Assembly (NCBI RefSeq): GCF_030161095.1
Contig: NZ_BSPP01000007.1
Span: 124,001 to 188,000 of the forward strand
Direction of reading: 5' to 3'
DNA length: 64,000 nt
Source: Cypionkella aquatica
Lineage (GTDB): Bacteria > Pseudomonadota > Alphaproteobacteria > Rhodobacterales > Rhodobacteraceae
The notes beneath the pieces are model-generated. The model was given only the letters and a program-made list of their open reading frames with translations, ran no database searches and was not told the origin of the DNA. This document shows positions 1 through 7,785 of this stretch, piece by piece (positions within the stretch are counted from its first letter, which is position 1; each line of letters starts with the position of its first letter). A program made the position numbers and the translations under genes.

Positions 1-1
1 C

Positions 2-379
2 GAAATTTATGGCCAAGAAACCTTGGCCGATGTGGTGGCGCAACTGACCGCTTTGGCGCCGGAACTGGGGCTGAGCGTCGAGGCGATGCAATCCAACCAC
101 GAAGGCCAATTGGTCGATTGGATTCAAGACGCGCGCGGCGTTGCGGCTGGCATTATCATCAATCCGGGGGCTTATTCGCACACCTCGGTGGCGATTCTGG
201 ATGCGCTGAACCTGTTTGAAGGCGTGGTGCTTGAGGTGCATATATCAAACATCCACAAGCGCGAGGCGTTCCGGCATCATTCTTTTGTTTCGAGCCGCGC
301 CGAGGGGGTGATCGCGGGCTTCGGCACTGAAGGTTATCTGCTGGCGCTGCGGCGGATGGCGACTTTGCTGACACGCTAA
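2..379 (+). CDS. aroQ: 3-dehydroquinate dehydratase type II (5'-truncated by window edge)
   Basis: This is the C-terminal part of the type II dehydroquinase that converts 3-dehydroquinate to 3-dehydroshikimate in the shikimate pathway (cytosol). The open frame continues to the left edge and reads [10 protein letters not shown], which matches the family's region just after the N-terminal NLNLLG motif, so about 20 residues are missing. The family signatures [15 protein letters not shown] and [17 protein letters not shown] are intact; they hold the catalytic-loop Asn/His and the substrate-binding His/Arg. The normal length is about 145-150 aa. The TTG at 23 is internal and should not be taken as the start. 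The next gene follows after a short gap holding a repeat element. The identification is safe. Confidence 0.95.
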   Translation, partial: EIYGQETLADVVAQLTALAPELGLSVEAMQSNHEGQLVDWIQDARGVAAGIIINPGAYSHTSVAILDALNLFEGVVLEVHISNIHKREAFRHHSFVSSRAEGVIAGFGTEGYLLALRRMATLLTR

Positions 380-399
380 GCATGGTTCAGCTGTGGAAG

Positions 400-429
400 C
401 CTCCGGCGGGGATATTTGGACGAGTATGA
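400..429 (+). repeat. Dispersed intergenic repeat, cggggatattt family, plus orientation
   Basis: The core cctccggcggggatattt (400-417) is followed by a tail ending in tATGAAA. The same core or close variants recur at 4714, 7644, 17503, 20302 and 60630, and a related form occurs at five more places. In fuller copies the tail reads ccaatgtgaaa. Here the tail supplies the ATG (426-428) proposed as the start of the next gene. Confidence 0.75.
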
Positions 430-1508
430 AATGGTTTCAGTGGCATCCAAAGGCGCGTGTCGTAGGTGATGATCGGGCTTTGCGCGCGGCCTTGGCAGTG
501 CCGGGGCGTCCGTTTCGGATTGGCGGGGGTGGGCCGCAGCCGCGTGGCGAGGGGATGTTTGAGACGCTGACCTCTGGCTCATCCGGAGCACCACGACGGA
601 TTTTGCGCAGCATGGCCTCGTGGACGCACAGCTTTGCGATCAATGCCGGGTTGTTTGGCGTGGGGCCGGGTTGTCGCGTGGCCGTGCTGGGGGATCTGGT
701 TCACTCGCTGGCGCTTTATGGCGCTCTGGAGGCGCTGCATCTGGGCGCAGAGTTGTCTTTGCTGGGTGGGATGCGGCCGGATCGGCAGGTGCGCGCGCTG
801 CGGGGGGCTTCGGTGATTTATGCAACGCCTGCACAGTTGCGCCTGCTGATCGAGGCTGGTTGGCAGGCGTCTGGCTTGATCTTAGTTGGCGGATCAAAGC
901 TGGATGCGGGCTTGCGGGCCGCTATGGCGGGGGCGCGGATCACCGAATTCTACGGTGCCGCCGAGGCAAGTTTCATCACGCTGGCAGGGCCGGATGCGCC
1001 TGCGAATTCGGTCGGATCGACCTATCCCGGGGTCGAGATTGAAGTGCGGGCAGGGCTGATTTGGGTGCGCTCGCCCTATCTGTTTCAGGGCTATGCCGGT
1101 CAGGATTTGGGGGCGGATGTGGGGGGGGCTATCTGGGATCAGGGCTGGTTGTCGGTGGGCGAAATGGGGAGGCTGGACGGCGGGTATCTCTATCTGTCTG
1201 GACGGGCAGGGCGGATGGTGACGGTTGCTGATCAAAATGTGTTTCCTGAGCAAATTGAAGAGTTTATCGGCGGGCTGCCGGGGGTAACCCGCGTTGCGAT
1301 ACTGCCGCGCCGGGATGCTTTGCGCGGTGCGGTCATGGTTGCGGTGATCCGCGGTGATACCAGTGCCGAGGCCGCAATACTGGCGGCGTGCCGGGCGCGC
1401 TTGGGGCCATTGATTGCCCCGCGCGCAGTCATCTGGGTGTTGGATTGGCCGGTGTTGGCCTCTGGTAAAACCGATCTTGTCGCGCTTGCGCATCAGGTCG
1501 GGCTATGA
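426..1508 (+). CDS. Compact AMP-binding acyl-CoA synthetase/ligase
   Basis: This is an adenylate-forming (ANL superfamily) enzyme, predicted to activate a carboxylic acid as acyl-AMP and then acyl-CoA in the cytosol. Visible motifs in the 360-aa product are the phosphate loop TSGSSG (about 49-54), EFYGAAE (174-180, the usual YGxTE), SVGEMG (243-248, the usual TGD.G), the hinge SGR (258-260) and the catalytic Lys in ASGKTD (Lys349). About 150 N-terminal residues of a usual 500-aa synthetase are missing, so it is a short form. I chose the ATG at 426 rather than the in-frame GTG at 393, because 393 would place the repeat element inside the protein. It overlaps the thiolase start by 4 nt (ATGA), so the two are translationally coupled. 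The substrate is unknown. Confidence 0.8.
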   Translation: MKWFQWHPKARVVGDDRALRAALAVPGRPFRIGGGGPQPRGEGMFETLTSGSSGAPRRILRSMASWTHSFAINAGLFGVGPGCRVAVLGDLVHSLALYGALEALHLGAELSLLGGMRPDRQVRALRGASVIYATPAQLRLLIEAGWQASGLILVGGSKLDAGLRAAMAGARITEFYGAAEASFITLAGPDAPANSVGSTYPGVEIEVRAGLIWVRSPYLFQGYAGQDLGADVGGAIWDQGWLSVGEMGRLDGGYLYLSGRAGRMVTVADQNVFPEQIEEFIGGLPGVTRVAILPRRDALRGAVMVAVIRGDTSAEAAILAACRARLGPLIAPRAVIWVLDWPVLASGKTDLVALAHQVGL

Positions 1509-2605
1509 GCGTTATTGTGGCTGCCAAACGCACAGCCGTTGTGCCGCGCGGCGGCGCTTTTGCACGGTTGGAGATTGAATATCTGGCCGCTCCCGTTGTG
1601 CAGGCTCTGCTGGAGGCGGCAGGGATTGCAGGGCAGCAGGTTGATGAATTGATCTGCGCCAATGCCTTGGGGGCTGGGGGCAATCCGGCGCGGCGCGTTG
1701 CGCTGGCCGCAGGTTTGCCCGAACGGGTGGCCGGATTGTCGGTCGATCGGCAATGCGCGGGGGGCTTGGATGCGATCCTGCTGGCGCGGGCTTTGGTGGA
1801 CAGCGGTGCAGCCGAAGCGGTCATCGCGGGCGGGGTGGAAAGCTATTCGCGCAGGCCCTTGCGGCTGCGCACCGACCCGGATGGCGGCGCGGCGGTCGCC
1901 TATGATCAGGCGCGGTTCACGCCTTGGGCGGACCGCGATCCGGCGATGGCGGATGCAGCATCGGCTTTGGCCGTGCGCTTAGGTATTTCAAGAGCGGCGC
2001 AGGATGCGTGGGCGGTGCAAAGTCATGCGAAAGCAAGGGTTTGCCCGGGTGAGATCGTCCTTTTGGCTGGGCAGGACCGTGACGTTTTCGCCCGCGATCT
2101 AAGCCTTGCAGTGGCCGCGCGGGCGCAGGTGATCGCAGGCTCGATCACGACGGCGAACACAGCTGTTGCGGCGGATGCAGCGGCATTTGTCCTGGTGGTT
2201 TCCGACAAGGTTGCAGTGCATTTTCCGACCGGACGCGGGTTGCGGATTTTGGGCGGGATCACGCTTGGTGCAGATCCAGTTGAGCCGGGTCTGGCCCCCG
2301 TTGCCGCGATTGCGGCGGTGCTCGCCCGCGCGGGGCTTGCGGCGACCCAGATCGCCATGGCCGAGATTATGGAGGCCTATGCCGTGCAGGCAATAGCCTG
2401 TGTCAGCGGGGCGGGCCTGAATACGGCGCGGGTCAATCTGGGCGGCGGCGCATTGGCGCGCGGGCATCCGATTGGGGCCTCTGGCGCGATATTGGCGGTG
2501 CGGTTGTTCTACGAGCTAAAGGCGGGGTTTGGGCTTGCGGCCATTGCGGCGGCGGGGGGGATTGGCTCTGCAATATTGGTGCAGCGATCAGTCGTGGGCC
2601 AGTGA
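1505..2605 (+). CDS. Thiolase-family protein with altered active site
   Basis: This is a thiolase-fold protein of 366 aa (usual length about 390). The nucleophilic Cys84 is present in VDRQCAGGLDA, and the general-base His321 is present in ARGHPIGASGA. Two standard motifs are changed: the NEAF motif reads MEAY (289-292), and the C-terminal CxGGGxG motif reads AAAGGIG (348-354), so the second catalytic Cys is absent. Normal reversible thiolysis or Claisen condensation is therefore doubtful. It may be a degradative-type variant, an SCP2-like thiolase or a non-canonical condensing enzyme. It is coupled to the upstream ligase by a 4-nt overlap, suggesting a two-step acyl-CoA conversion. The family call is firm and the activity is unknown. 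Confidence 0.8.
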   Translation: MSVIVAAKRTAVVPRGGAFARLEIEYLAAPVVQALLEAAGIAGQQVDELICANALGAGGNPARRVALAAGLPERVAGLSVDRQCAGGLDAILLARALVDSGAAEAVIAGGVESYSRRPLRLRTDPDGGAAVAYDQARFTPWADRDPAMADAASALAVRLGISRAAQDAWAVQSHAKARVCPGEIVLLAGQDRDVFARDLSLAVAARAQVIAGSITTANTAVAADAAAFVLVVSDKVAVHFPTGRGLRILGGITLGADPVEPGLAPVAAIAAVLARAGLAATQIAMAEIMEAYAVQAIACVSGAGLNTARVNLGGGALARGHPIGASGAILAVRLFYELKAGFGLAAIAAAGGIGSAILVQRSVVGQ

Positions 2606-2662
2606 CTGCCGGGGCGTGCATCCGCGATATAATACCAATAAAGTCAATAGCCTGACGCGAAG

Positions 2663-2694
2663 AAGCCGCCCCGCAGACTTGGGGGCGGCTTTGG
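2663..2694. terminator. Bidirectional terminator between the thiolase gene and bioY
   Basis: A 10-bp stem (aagccgcccc at 2663-2672 with ggggcggctt at 2682-2691) has an A-rich and a T-rich end and lies exactly between two convergent genes. Confidence 0.75.
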
Positions 2695-2703
2695 TCCGAA
2701 AAT

Positions 2704-3246
2704 TTAGCCGCGTGACAGCAACGCGTCGGGGCGCATTTGGCCAATCGCTTGGGTGACAAGGCCTGCAAGCACGGCCTTGATGGTGTCGCCGATCATATAG
2801 GGGGCGGCAAGCAAGGTGGCCTCGGGCAGGGTTTTGCCCAGCATGAAGGCCATGCCCACAATCCCGATCAGGTTCAGAACCACGAGCCCGCCCACAAAGG
2901 CTGCGACGATGGCCACAGGCAGGATCGGCGCGCGCCAGCTTTGCACGATCAGGCCGGTGACAAAGGCGGCGATTGGGAAGCCAATGATATAGCCCACGGT
3001 TGGTGAGGCCAGCACACCCAAGCCGCCGCGTCCGCCTGACAGCAATGGCAAACCTGCCAAGGTCAATGCCAAGAACAACAGCACGGCCAACGCGCCGCGC
3101 TTAGCGCCAAGCACGGTGCCGCACAGCATTATGCCCAAGGATTGCGCGGTGATCGGCACGCCCGAGGCCAAGTCAATCTTGGGCACAAGGCCCAACACTG
3201 CGATCAAGGCAGCGAATAGTGCGATATAGGTTAGGTTTTTTTCCAA
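2704..3246 (-). CDS. bioY: Biotin transporter S component BioY
   Basis: This is the substrate-binding membrane subunit of an energy-coupling-factor biotin importer in the inner membrane. The 180-aa product is strongly hydrophobic, with about six membrane segments, and carries BioY features: the N-terminal PITAQSLGIML region, a glycine-rich GLPLLSGGRGGLG loop and PTVGYIIGFP. The start is a TTG (frame MEKNLTYIALF) preceded by gggag at a good spacing; no ATG is available nearby. It is the last gene of the minus-strand order bioM-bioN-bioY, about 80 nt after bioN. I looked for a BioR-type TTATnnATAA box upstream and saw no clear match. Confidence 0.93.
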   Translation of the reverse strand: MEKNLTYIALFAALIAVLGLVPKIDLASGVPITAQSLGIMLCGTVLGAKRGALAVLLFLALTLAGLPLLSGGRGGLGVLASPTVGYIIGFPIAAFVTGLIVQSWRAPILPVAIVAAFVGGLVVLNLIGIVGMAFMLGKTLPEATLLAAPYMIGDTIKAVLAGLVTQAIGQMRPDALLSRG

Positions 3247-3326
3247 AGTGCTCTCCCTGTTTGACGCAGACCTATCTCGACTTTCTGCGCTGCGGCAAGA
3301 GTTTTTTGCGTTCGAGCCTGCGCGTC

Positions 3327-3920
3327 TCAGGCGCTGCCGCCACGCGCCCTTATCGCCTCGGCCACCCGGTCAGCATCATCCAAAGCCGCCAGCGTAGTGG
3401 GCAGCAGGATGCGCCAGCCGGGGCGTTTGGGCGACCGCGCACGCCAGGCTTCGGCAATCTCGGCAGCGCGGGCCAGCAGCGTTGGGGTGAAACGCACGGT
3501 CAGTGCCATCGCCAGCGCCAGCGCCTTGGGCGGCAGAATCGGCGCAAGCGGGCGGGCGAGACGCTCTATCACTGCGATCATGTCGGAAAGCCGCGTGGTC
3601 ATGGTTACAAAGTTCGCAGCCGCCACCGCAGTAATCATGCGTATCAGGATCGGCAGGCCAAACGGGTCTTTGGTGATCAGGTGCCAGAGTGCGACGATTA
3701 CCACAAACGGCAACAGTGGCCGCAGCATGCGGACCGAGCTTGTCGCAAAGCTGCGCCCGGCTGCGGCTATGCCCACAATCAGGGGCAGCGCTGCGCACAG
3801 CAGCGCCAGCGGTGATTTCAGCGCGAACAGCAGCACGGTAAAGCCGCAAAGCAGCACCAGCTTCAGCCCTGCAGGCAGGCGGTGGGCATAGGTTTCAATT
3901 GGTGAGGTCAGTGTCAGCAT
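3327..3920 (-). CDS. bioN: ECF transporter T component (BioN/CbiQ family)
   Basis: This is the transmembrane coupling subunit of the ECF biotin transporter, linking the BioM ATPase to BioY. The 197-aa product has four or so hydrophobic segments. Near the C-terminus it has the two short Ala-Arg motifs typical of T components, EAWRARSPKRPGW and EAIRARGG, which form the coupling helices contacting the ATPase. Its start lies inside the end of bioM (26-nt overlap), so the two are translationally coupled. CbiQ of a cobalt transporter is the nearest alternative, but the adjacent bioY makes BioN the better call. Confidence 0.9.
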   Translation of the reverse strand: MLTLTSPIETYAHRLPAGLKLVLLCGFTVLLFALKSPLALLCAALPLIVGIAAAGRSFATSSVRMLRPLLPFVVIVALWHLITKDPFGLPILIRMITAVAAANFVTMTTRLSDMIAVIERLARPLAPILPPKALALAMALTVRFTPTLLARAAEIAEAWRARSPKRPGWRILLPTTLAALDDADRVAEAIRARGGSA

Positions 3921-4620
3921 CTTGCTCTCCTAACCGTGCCATTTCGGCTTTGAAGGCATGCAGGACAACATCAGGCGGGCCATCCGCACGGATCTGACCC
4001 TGCTCCAACCACAACACGCGGTCGCAGTTAGCGACGGCGGAAGGGTCATGGCTGATGGTGATCAGCCGTTGTGGCAGTGCCGCCAAGCGGCGGGCAAGCC
4101 GGATCTGGGTTGGCAAATCAAGCCCGGCAAAGGGTTCATCCAGCAAGATGGTTTGCGGCTGCATCAGCAGGATCGACAGCAGGCATAGATAATGGCGCTG
4201 GCCTTGCGACAGCGTGTGCGTCAGCGCCTTCGCCCAATGCCCCCGCGACTCGCGTATCAGCAAAGCCGTGACGGCTGCATCTGCCGCGGCTTGGCTTTGG
4301 CCTTGCTGGCGCAGACCAAAGGCCAGCTCCTCGGCCACGGTGGGAAACAGGATCTGGTGGTCGGGGTTTTGAAACAGGATGCCAAGGCGCGGCAAAATCG
4401 CTTTGCGGTCTGTGGGCGCAATGCCGTCAATCGTGGCCGATCCCGTGGTGGCCGGGATCAGCCCTGCCATCAGCCGCAGCAATGTGGTCTTGCCCGAGCC
4501 GTTGCGGCCAATGATGCCGATACGCCGTTCGGTCAGATGCAGGGTCAGATTGGACAAAATGCGCGTGCCGCCAAGCGTGACCGAGGCATTTTCCAAACTG
4601 ATCCCGTTTCGCGTGGCCAT
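3895..4620 (-). CDS. bioM: ECF transporter ATP-binding subunit (BioM/CbiO family)
   Basis: This is the cytosolic ATPase that energises biotin uptake through BioN and BioY. The 241-aa product has Walker A (GRNGSGKTT), a Q-loop in ILFQNPDHQI, the signature THTLSQGQRHYLCL (an LSQGQ variant), Walker B ILLDEPFAGLD and a switch His in TISHDP. I chose the ATG at 4620 (MATRNGIS), which has a strong ggggg ribosome site just upstream; the reading frame stays open further upstream but has no homologous content there. It is the first gene of bioM-bioN-bioY and overlaps bioN by 26 nt. The 262-nt gap to gabT holds one repeat copy and no other gene that I can see. Confidence 0.9.
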   Translation of the reverse strand: MATRNGISLENASVTLGGTRILSNLTLHLTERRIGIIGRNGSGKTTLLRLMAGLIPATTGSATIDGIAPTDRKAILPRLGILFQNPDHQILFPTVAEELAFGLRQQGQSQAAADAAVTALLIRESRGHWAKALTHTLSQGQRHYLCLLSILLMQPQTILLDEPFAGLDLPTQIRLARRLAALPQRLITISHDPSAVANCDRVLWLEQGQIRADGPPDVVLHAFKAEMARLGEQDADTDLTN

Positions 4621-4713
4621 AAATTCCCCCATGCATCGCCTGATAGCGCGACGGCGTGTAGGGGGGAAGGCCGCTTGCAAAAGCTTTCTCCGGCTTTTGG
4701 CGTTGCTCTTTTT

Positions 4714-4733
4714 AAAATACTCCCGCCGGAGGC
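4714..4733 (-). repeat. Dispersed intergenic repeat, cggggatattt family, minus orientation
   Basis: Read on the minus strand this is gcctccggcgggagtatttt, a close copy of the element at 400 and 7644. It lies in the gap between the start of bioM and the end of gabT. Confidence 0.65.
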
Positions 4734-4882
4734 ATCCGACTGCTGCGGCAGGCACTAAACCTTTGCCATTTGAGCGCTCTGGCTTCGGAAGATTGCCGCC
4801 AACACCGAGGGCAGAGGCCACAAATGGCAACGGGCCAGAACGCATCAGCGCCCCGGCCCGTTCCAAGCGTTCAATCTGATGC

Positions 4883-6172
4883 TCAGCCTTGGCGTGCGGC
4901 TGCCACTGCGGCTTCCAGAATATCCATCGCTTCGGCGAAATGCGCGTCTGGAATGGTGATTGGTGCAAGGAAGCGCACCACATTGCCATAAACACCGCAA
5001 GTCAGCAGGATCAGCCCGCGCTTTTGCGCCTCAACGCGGACGCGGGTGGTGAAGCCTGCATCGGGTTCGTGGTTGGCCGGATTGGCGAATTCGACCGCAA
5101 CCATAAAGCCCGGGCCACGAATGTCGGTGATCTCGGGGGTAACCGAACGGATGGCTTCCAGCCGTTGTTTCAGGCGGCCACCGAGTTCGTTGGCGCGGGC
5201 GCAAAGCTGCTCTTCCTCGATCACATCAAGAACCGCATTGGCGGCGGCAATGCCGATCGGGTTGCCGCCATAGGTGCCACCCAAACCGCCCGGATGCGCT
5301 GCATCCATCAGGCTGGCCTTACCGGTCAGCGCGGCCAGCGGAAGACCGCCTGCCAGACCTTTGGCCATGGTGGTGATGTCGGCGCTTACGCCCGATTGTT
5401 CCATGGCGAACATGGTGCCGGTGCGGGCAAAGCCGGTTTGCACCTCATCCGCGATCATGACGATGCCGTGGTCGTCGCACAGCTTGCGCACGGCGCGCAG
5501 CAGATCCTTTGGCGCAGGATAGAAGCCGCCTTCGCCCTGCACGGGTTCCAGAATGATCGCGGCGACGCGGGTGGGGTCAAGATCGGCCTTAAACAATTTG
5601 GTGATGCCGGCCATCGCGTCTTCGGTGGTGATGTCGTGGATTTCTTGCGGGAACGGCACATGGTAGACATCGGGCATCATCGCGCCGAAGCCTTTCTTGT
5701 AGGGATCCACCTTGCCGGTCAGCGACATGCCCAAAAGCGTGCGGCCGTGGAAGGCACCGCCAAAAGCGATGATGGCGTTGCGCCCCGTGGCGATGCGCGC
5801 GACTTTCACCGCATTTTCAACAGCTTCGGCGCCGGTGGTCACGAAGACGGTTTTCTTCGGGAAATCGCCGGGGACGAGGGCGTTCAGACGCTCGGCCAAG
5901 CGCACATAGTTCTCATAAGGCAGAACCTGATGGCAGGTATGAGTGAATTTCGACAACTGTGCGGTAACAGCCGCCATGACTTTCGGGTGGCAATGGCCGG
6001 TGTTCACCACGGCAATGCCTGCGGCGAAGTCGATATAGCGGTTGCCTTCGATATCCCAAACTTCGGAATTCAGCGCGCGATCAACGTAGATCTCGGTCTG
6101 CACCCCCACCCCGCGAGAGATGCTATCCGTGCGGCGGCGTGCGATTTCGGCATTTTTCAGGGTGGTGGTCAT
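4883..6172 (-). CDS. gabT: 4-aminobutyrate aminotransferase
   Basis: This is a class III pyridoxal-phosphate aminotransferase that moves the amino group of GABA to 2-oxoglutarate, giving succinate semialdehyde (cytosol). The 429-aa product has the full family length. Visible features are the PLP phosphate site TTGAEAVENAVKVAR, AFHGRTLLGMSLTG, IILEPVQGEGGF, IADEVQTGFARTG and the Schiff-base lysine in TTMAKGLAGGLPL. No succinate-semialdehyde dehydrogenase is adjacent. The gene is divergent from dprA. A related omega-aminotransferase (for example 5-aminovalerate) cannot be excluded, but GabT fits best. Confidence 0.9.
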   Translation of the reverse strand: MTTTLKNAEIARRRTDSISRGVGVQTEIYVDRALNSEVWDIEGNRYIDFAAGIAVVNTGHCHPKVMAAVTAQLSKFTHTCHQVLPYENYVRLAERLNALVPGDFPKKTVFVTTGAEAVENAVKVARIATGRNAIIAFGGAFHGRTLLGMSLTGKVDPYKKGFGAMMPDVYHVPFPQEIHDITTEDAMAGITKLFKADLDPTRVAAIILEPVQGEGGFYPAPKDLLRAVRKLCDDHGIVMIADEVQTGFARTGTMFAMEQSGVSADITTMAKGLAGGLPLAALTGKASLMDAAHPGGLGGTYGGNPIGIAAANAVLDVIEEEQLCARANELGGRLKQRLEAIRSVTPEITDIRGPGFMVAVEFANPANHEPDAGFTTRVRVEAQKRGLILLTCGVYGNVVRFLAPITIPDAHFAEAMDILEAAVAAARQG

Positions 6173-6329
6173 GGCGTTTTCCTTAGCTCAGGGGCCGCGT
6201 AAGCGGGCGACGTTCTTGCCGTGCATATGATCAAAATTCGACAGATCCGGCAATCCACCCAGAACTGGTTTCGATAAGGCCAGATTTGGGGGTGGGTCAG
6301 TCCAGTCTGGCTTGGGGTCTGGCGCAGAG

Positions 6330-6355
6330 TTAAGGGCGATTCATCTGTTGTTAAC
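6330..6355 (+). repeat. Partial copy of the TTAA/TTGTTAA repeat (no palindrome)
   Basis: The stretch from ttaagggcgattcatc to tgttgttaac matches the 3' half of the elements at 17335 and 33012 (TTA...GATTCAyCT.TTGTTAA). The TGTCCACGCGTGGACA palindrome present there is missing here. It lies in the divergent gabT/dprA promoter region. Confidence 0.45.
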
Positions 6356-6398
6356 CTCGGCCGGCGCAGACTGCGAATCGTCAATGAGGCTAGCGCAA

Positions 6399-7577
6399 AT
6401 GGCAACGGGTCTGAACACATCCCAAACCCCAACTTCCCGTTCCCGCAGCATGGCTGCCCCGGACGCGGACCCGCTGCTTTGGCTTCGCCTTATTCGCTCG
6501 CGTCGCGTCGGGGCGGTGACATTTCACCGCTTGGTGGCCGATCACGGCGGGATCGAGGCCGCTTTGGCAGAATTGCCCGGCATTGCCCGTGCCGCCGGGG
6601 TGCAAGATTACAGCCTCTGCCCGATTGAGGTGGTAAAAGCCGAGGCTGCGCAAGCGCGGCTGGCATCTGCGCGGCTGCTGTTGTGGGGGCGAAAGGGCTA
6701 TCCGCAAGCGCTGATGGATCTGCCCGATGCGCCGCCCGTGCTGTGGGCGCAGGGTGACATCGATTTGTTGGCGCGCCCGATGGTGGCGCTGGTCGGCGCA
6801 CGTAACGCGTCGTCTCTGGGGTTGCGGATGACGCGCCGCTTGGTCGAAGGGTTGGCACTGGCTGGGCAGGTGGTGGTTTCGGGCCTTGCGCGCGGTATTG
6901 ATGCTGAAGCGCATCAGGCGGCATTGGACAGCGGCACGGTGGCGGTGCAGGCGGGTGGGGTGGATGTGATCTATCCCATCGAAAACAAGGAATTGGCGAT
7001 GGCAATTGCGGCACGCGGGTGTCGGGTTTCGGAACAACCGATGGGGCTGGTGCCCCAAGCGCGGCATTTTCCGCAAAGAAACCGCATCGTCTCGGGGCTT
7101 TCACGCGCCGTAGTGGTGGTTGAGGCCGCAGCCCGATCTGGCAGCCTGATCACCGCGAAAAACGCGCTTGATCAGGGGCGCGAGGTTCTTGCGGTGCCGG
7201 GGCATCCCTTTGATGCAAGGGCTGCGGGCTGCAATATACTGCTGCGCGACGGCGCTGTGTTGGTCCGATCGGCGCAGGATATCCTTGAGGCGATCGGGGT
7301 GCACGGGCATTTTGCCGTGCAAGAACAGTTGCCGATTGAGCCTGTTGCAGTGCCAGATCCGCTGCCCGGCCCTGTTCCGCAACGTCGCCCGCTGTCCGAA
7401 AGCGCCGCCTTGCACAGCCAGATCCTCGCCCGCCTTGGCCCCAGCCCTTTGGCCGAAGATCAACTGATCCGCGATCTGGCCTTGCCACCCGGTACCTTGT
7501 CCCCGGCCTTGATCTCGTTAGAGCTTGAAGGTCGAATTTTGCGCCAATCCGGTGGCCTGCTCAGCCGGGTGGATTGA
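6399..7577 (+). CDS. dprA: DNA-processing protein DprA
   Basis: DprA binds incoming single-stranded DNA and loads RecA during natural transformation. The 392-aa product has a short N-terminal helical region (LLWLRLIRSRRVGAVTFHRL), the Rossmann-like DprA domain (ALVGARNASSLGLRMTRRL, VSGLARGIDAEAHQAAL, GGVDVIYPIEN, PQRNRIVSGLS, EVLAVPGHPFD) and a C-terminal winged-helix domain (QILARLGPSPLAEDQLIRDL). I prefer the ATG at 6399, which has tgagg upstream; the ATGs at 6384 and 6450 are alternatives. It lies upstream of topA in the same direction, separated by an inverted pair of repeat elements. Confidence 0.93.
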   Translation: MATGLNTSQTPTSRSRSMAAPDADPLLWLRLIRSRRVGAVTFHRLVADHGGIEAALAELPGIARAAGVQDYSLCPIEVVKAEAAQARLASARLLLWGRKGYPQALMDLPDAPPVLWAQGDIDLLARPMVALVGARNASSLGLRMTRRLVEGLALAGQVVVSGLARGIDAEAHQAALDSGTVAVQAGGVDVIYPIENKELAMAIAARGCRVSEQPMGLVPQARHFPQRNRIVSGLSRAVVVVEAAARSGSLITAKNALDQGREVLAVPGHPFDARAAGCNILLRDGAVLVRSAQDILEAIGVHGHFAVQEQLPIEPVAVPDPLPGPVPQRRPLSESAALHSQILARLGPSPLAEDQLIRDLALPPGTLSPALISLELEGRILRQSGGLLSRVD

Positions 7578-7590
7578 AAGCGCCCAGAGC

Positions 7591-7672
7591 TTCACAATGG
7601 CTTAAATATCTGCACCGGAGGCATCTGCGATGTGCCAAAGGAGCCTCCGGCGGGGATATTTAGACCAATGTG
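7591..7672. repeat. Head-to-head inverted pair of cggggatattt repeats (possible terminator hairpin)
   Basis: The left arm is a minus-oriented copy (ttcacaatgg at 7591, aaatatc at 7604, ccggaggc at 7615). The right arm is a plus-oriented copy (gcctccgg at 7643, gatattt at 7655, ccaatgtgaaa ending about 7675). The arms could form a long interrupted hairpin around a 20-nt centre between dprA and topA. Confidence 0.7.
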
Positions 7673-7709
7673 AAACCACGAACTTCCAAGTAGGCAACGG
7701 GTATTGCCA

Positions 7710-7734
7710 TAGGCGCGGTTGACAACGGCGCCTA
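7710..7734. promoter_or_regulatory. Palindrome around a candidate -35 element upstream of topA
   Basis: The perfect 7-bp inverted repeat TAGGCGC (7710-7716) and GCGCCTA (7728-7734) encloses TTGACA (7719-7724), about 50 nt before the topA start. It could be an operator or a supercoiling-sensitive hairpin. No convincing -10 box is seen. Confidence 0.35.
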
Positions 7735-7785
7735 ATGCCCCACATGGTGCCTCGCCGCTCATATGCCTGTTTTCAAGGGAATTTC

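Noticed and set aside
3247-3326. BioR operator before bioY
   Set aside because: A cctatctcg stretch was considered, but it does not match the TTATnnATAA palindrome well.
4621-4995. Upstream extension of bioM
   Set aside because: The frame is open but would overlap gabT and a repeat element. The ATG at 4620 has a good ribosome site and gives the normal family length.
4889-6202. Long plus-strand frame opposite gabT (about 437 codons)
   Set aside because: It lies wholly antisense to a gene with clear aminotransferase motifs, has no recognisable domain and has composition typical of an antisense shadow in GC-rich DNA.
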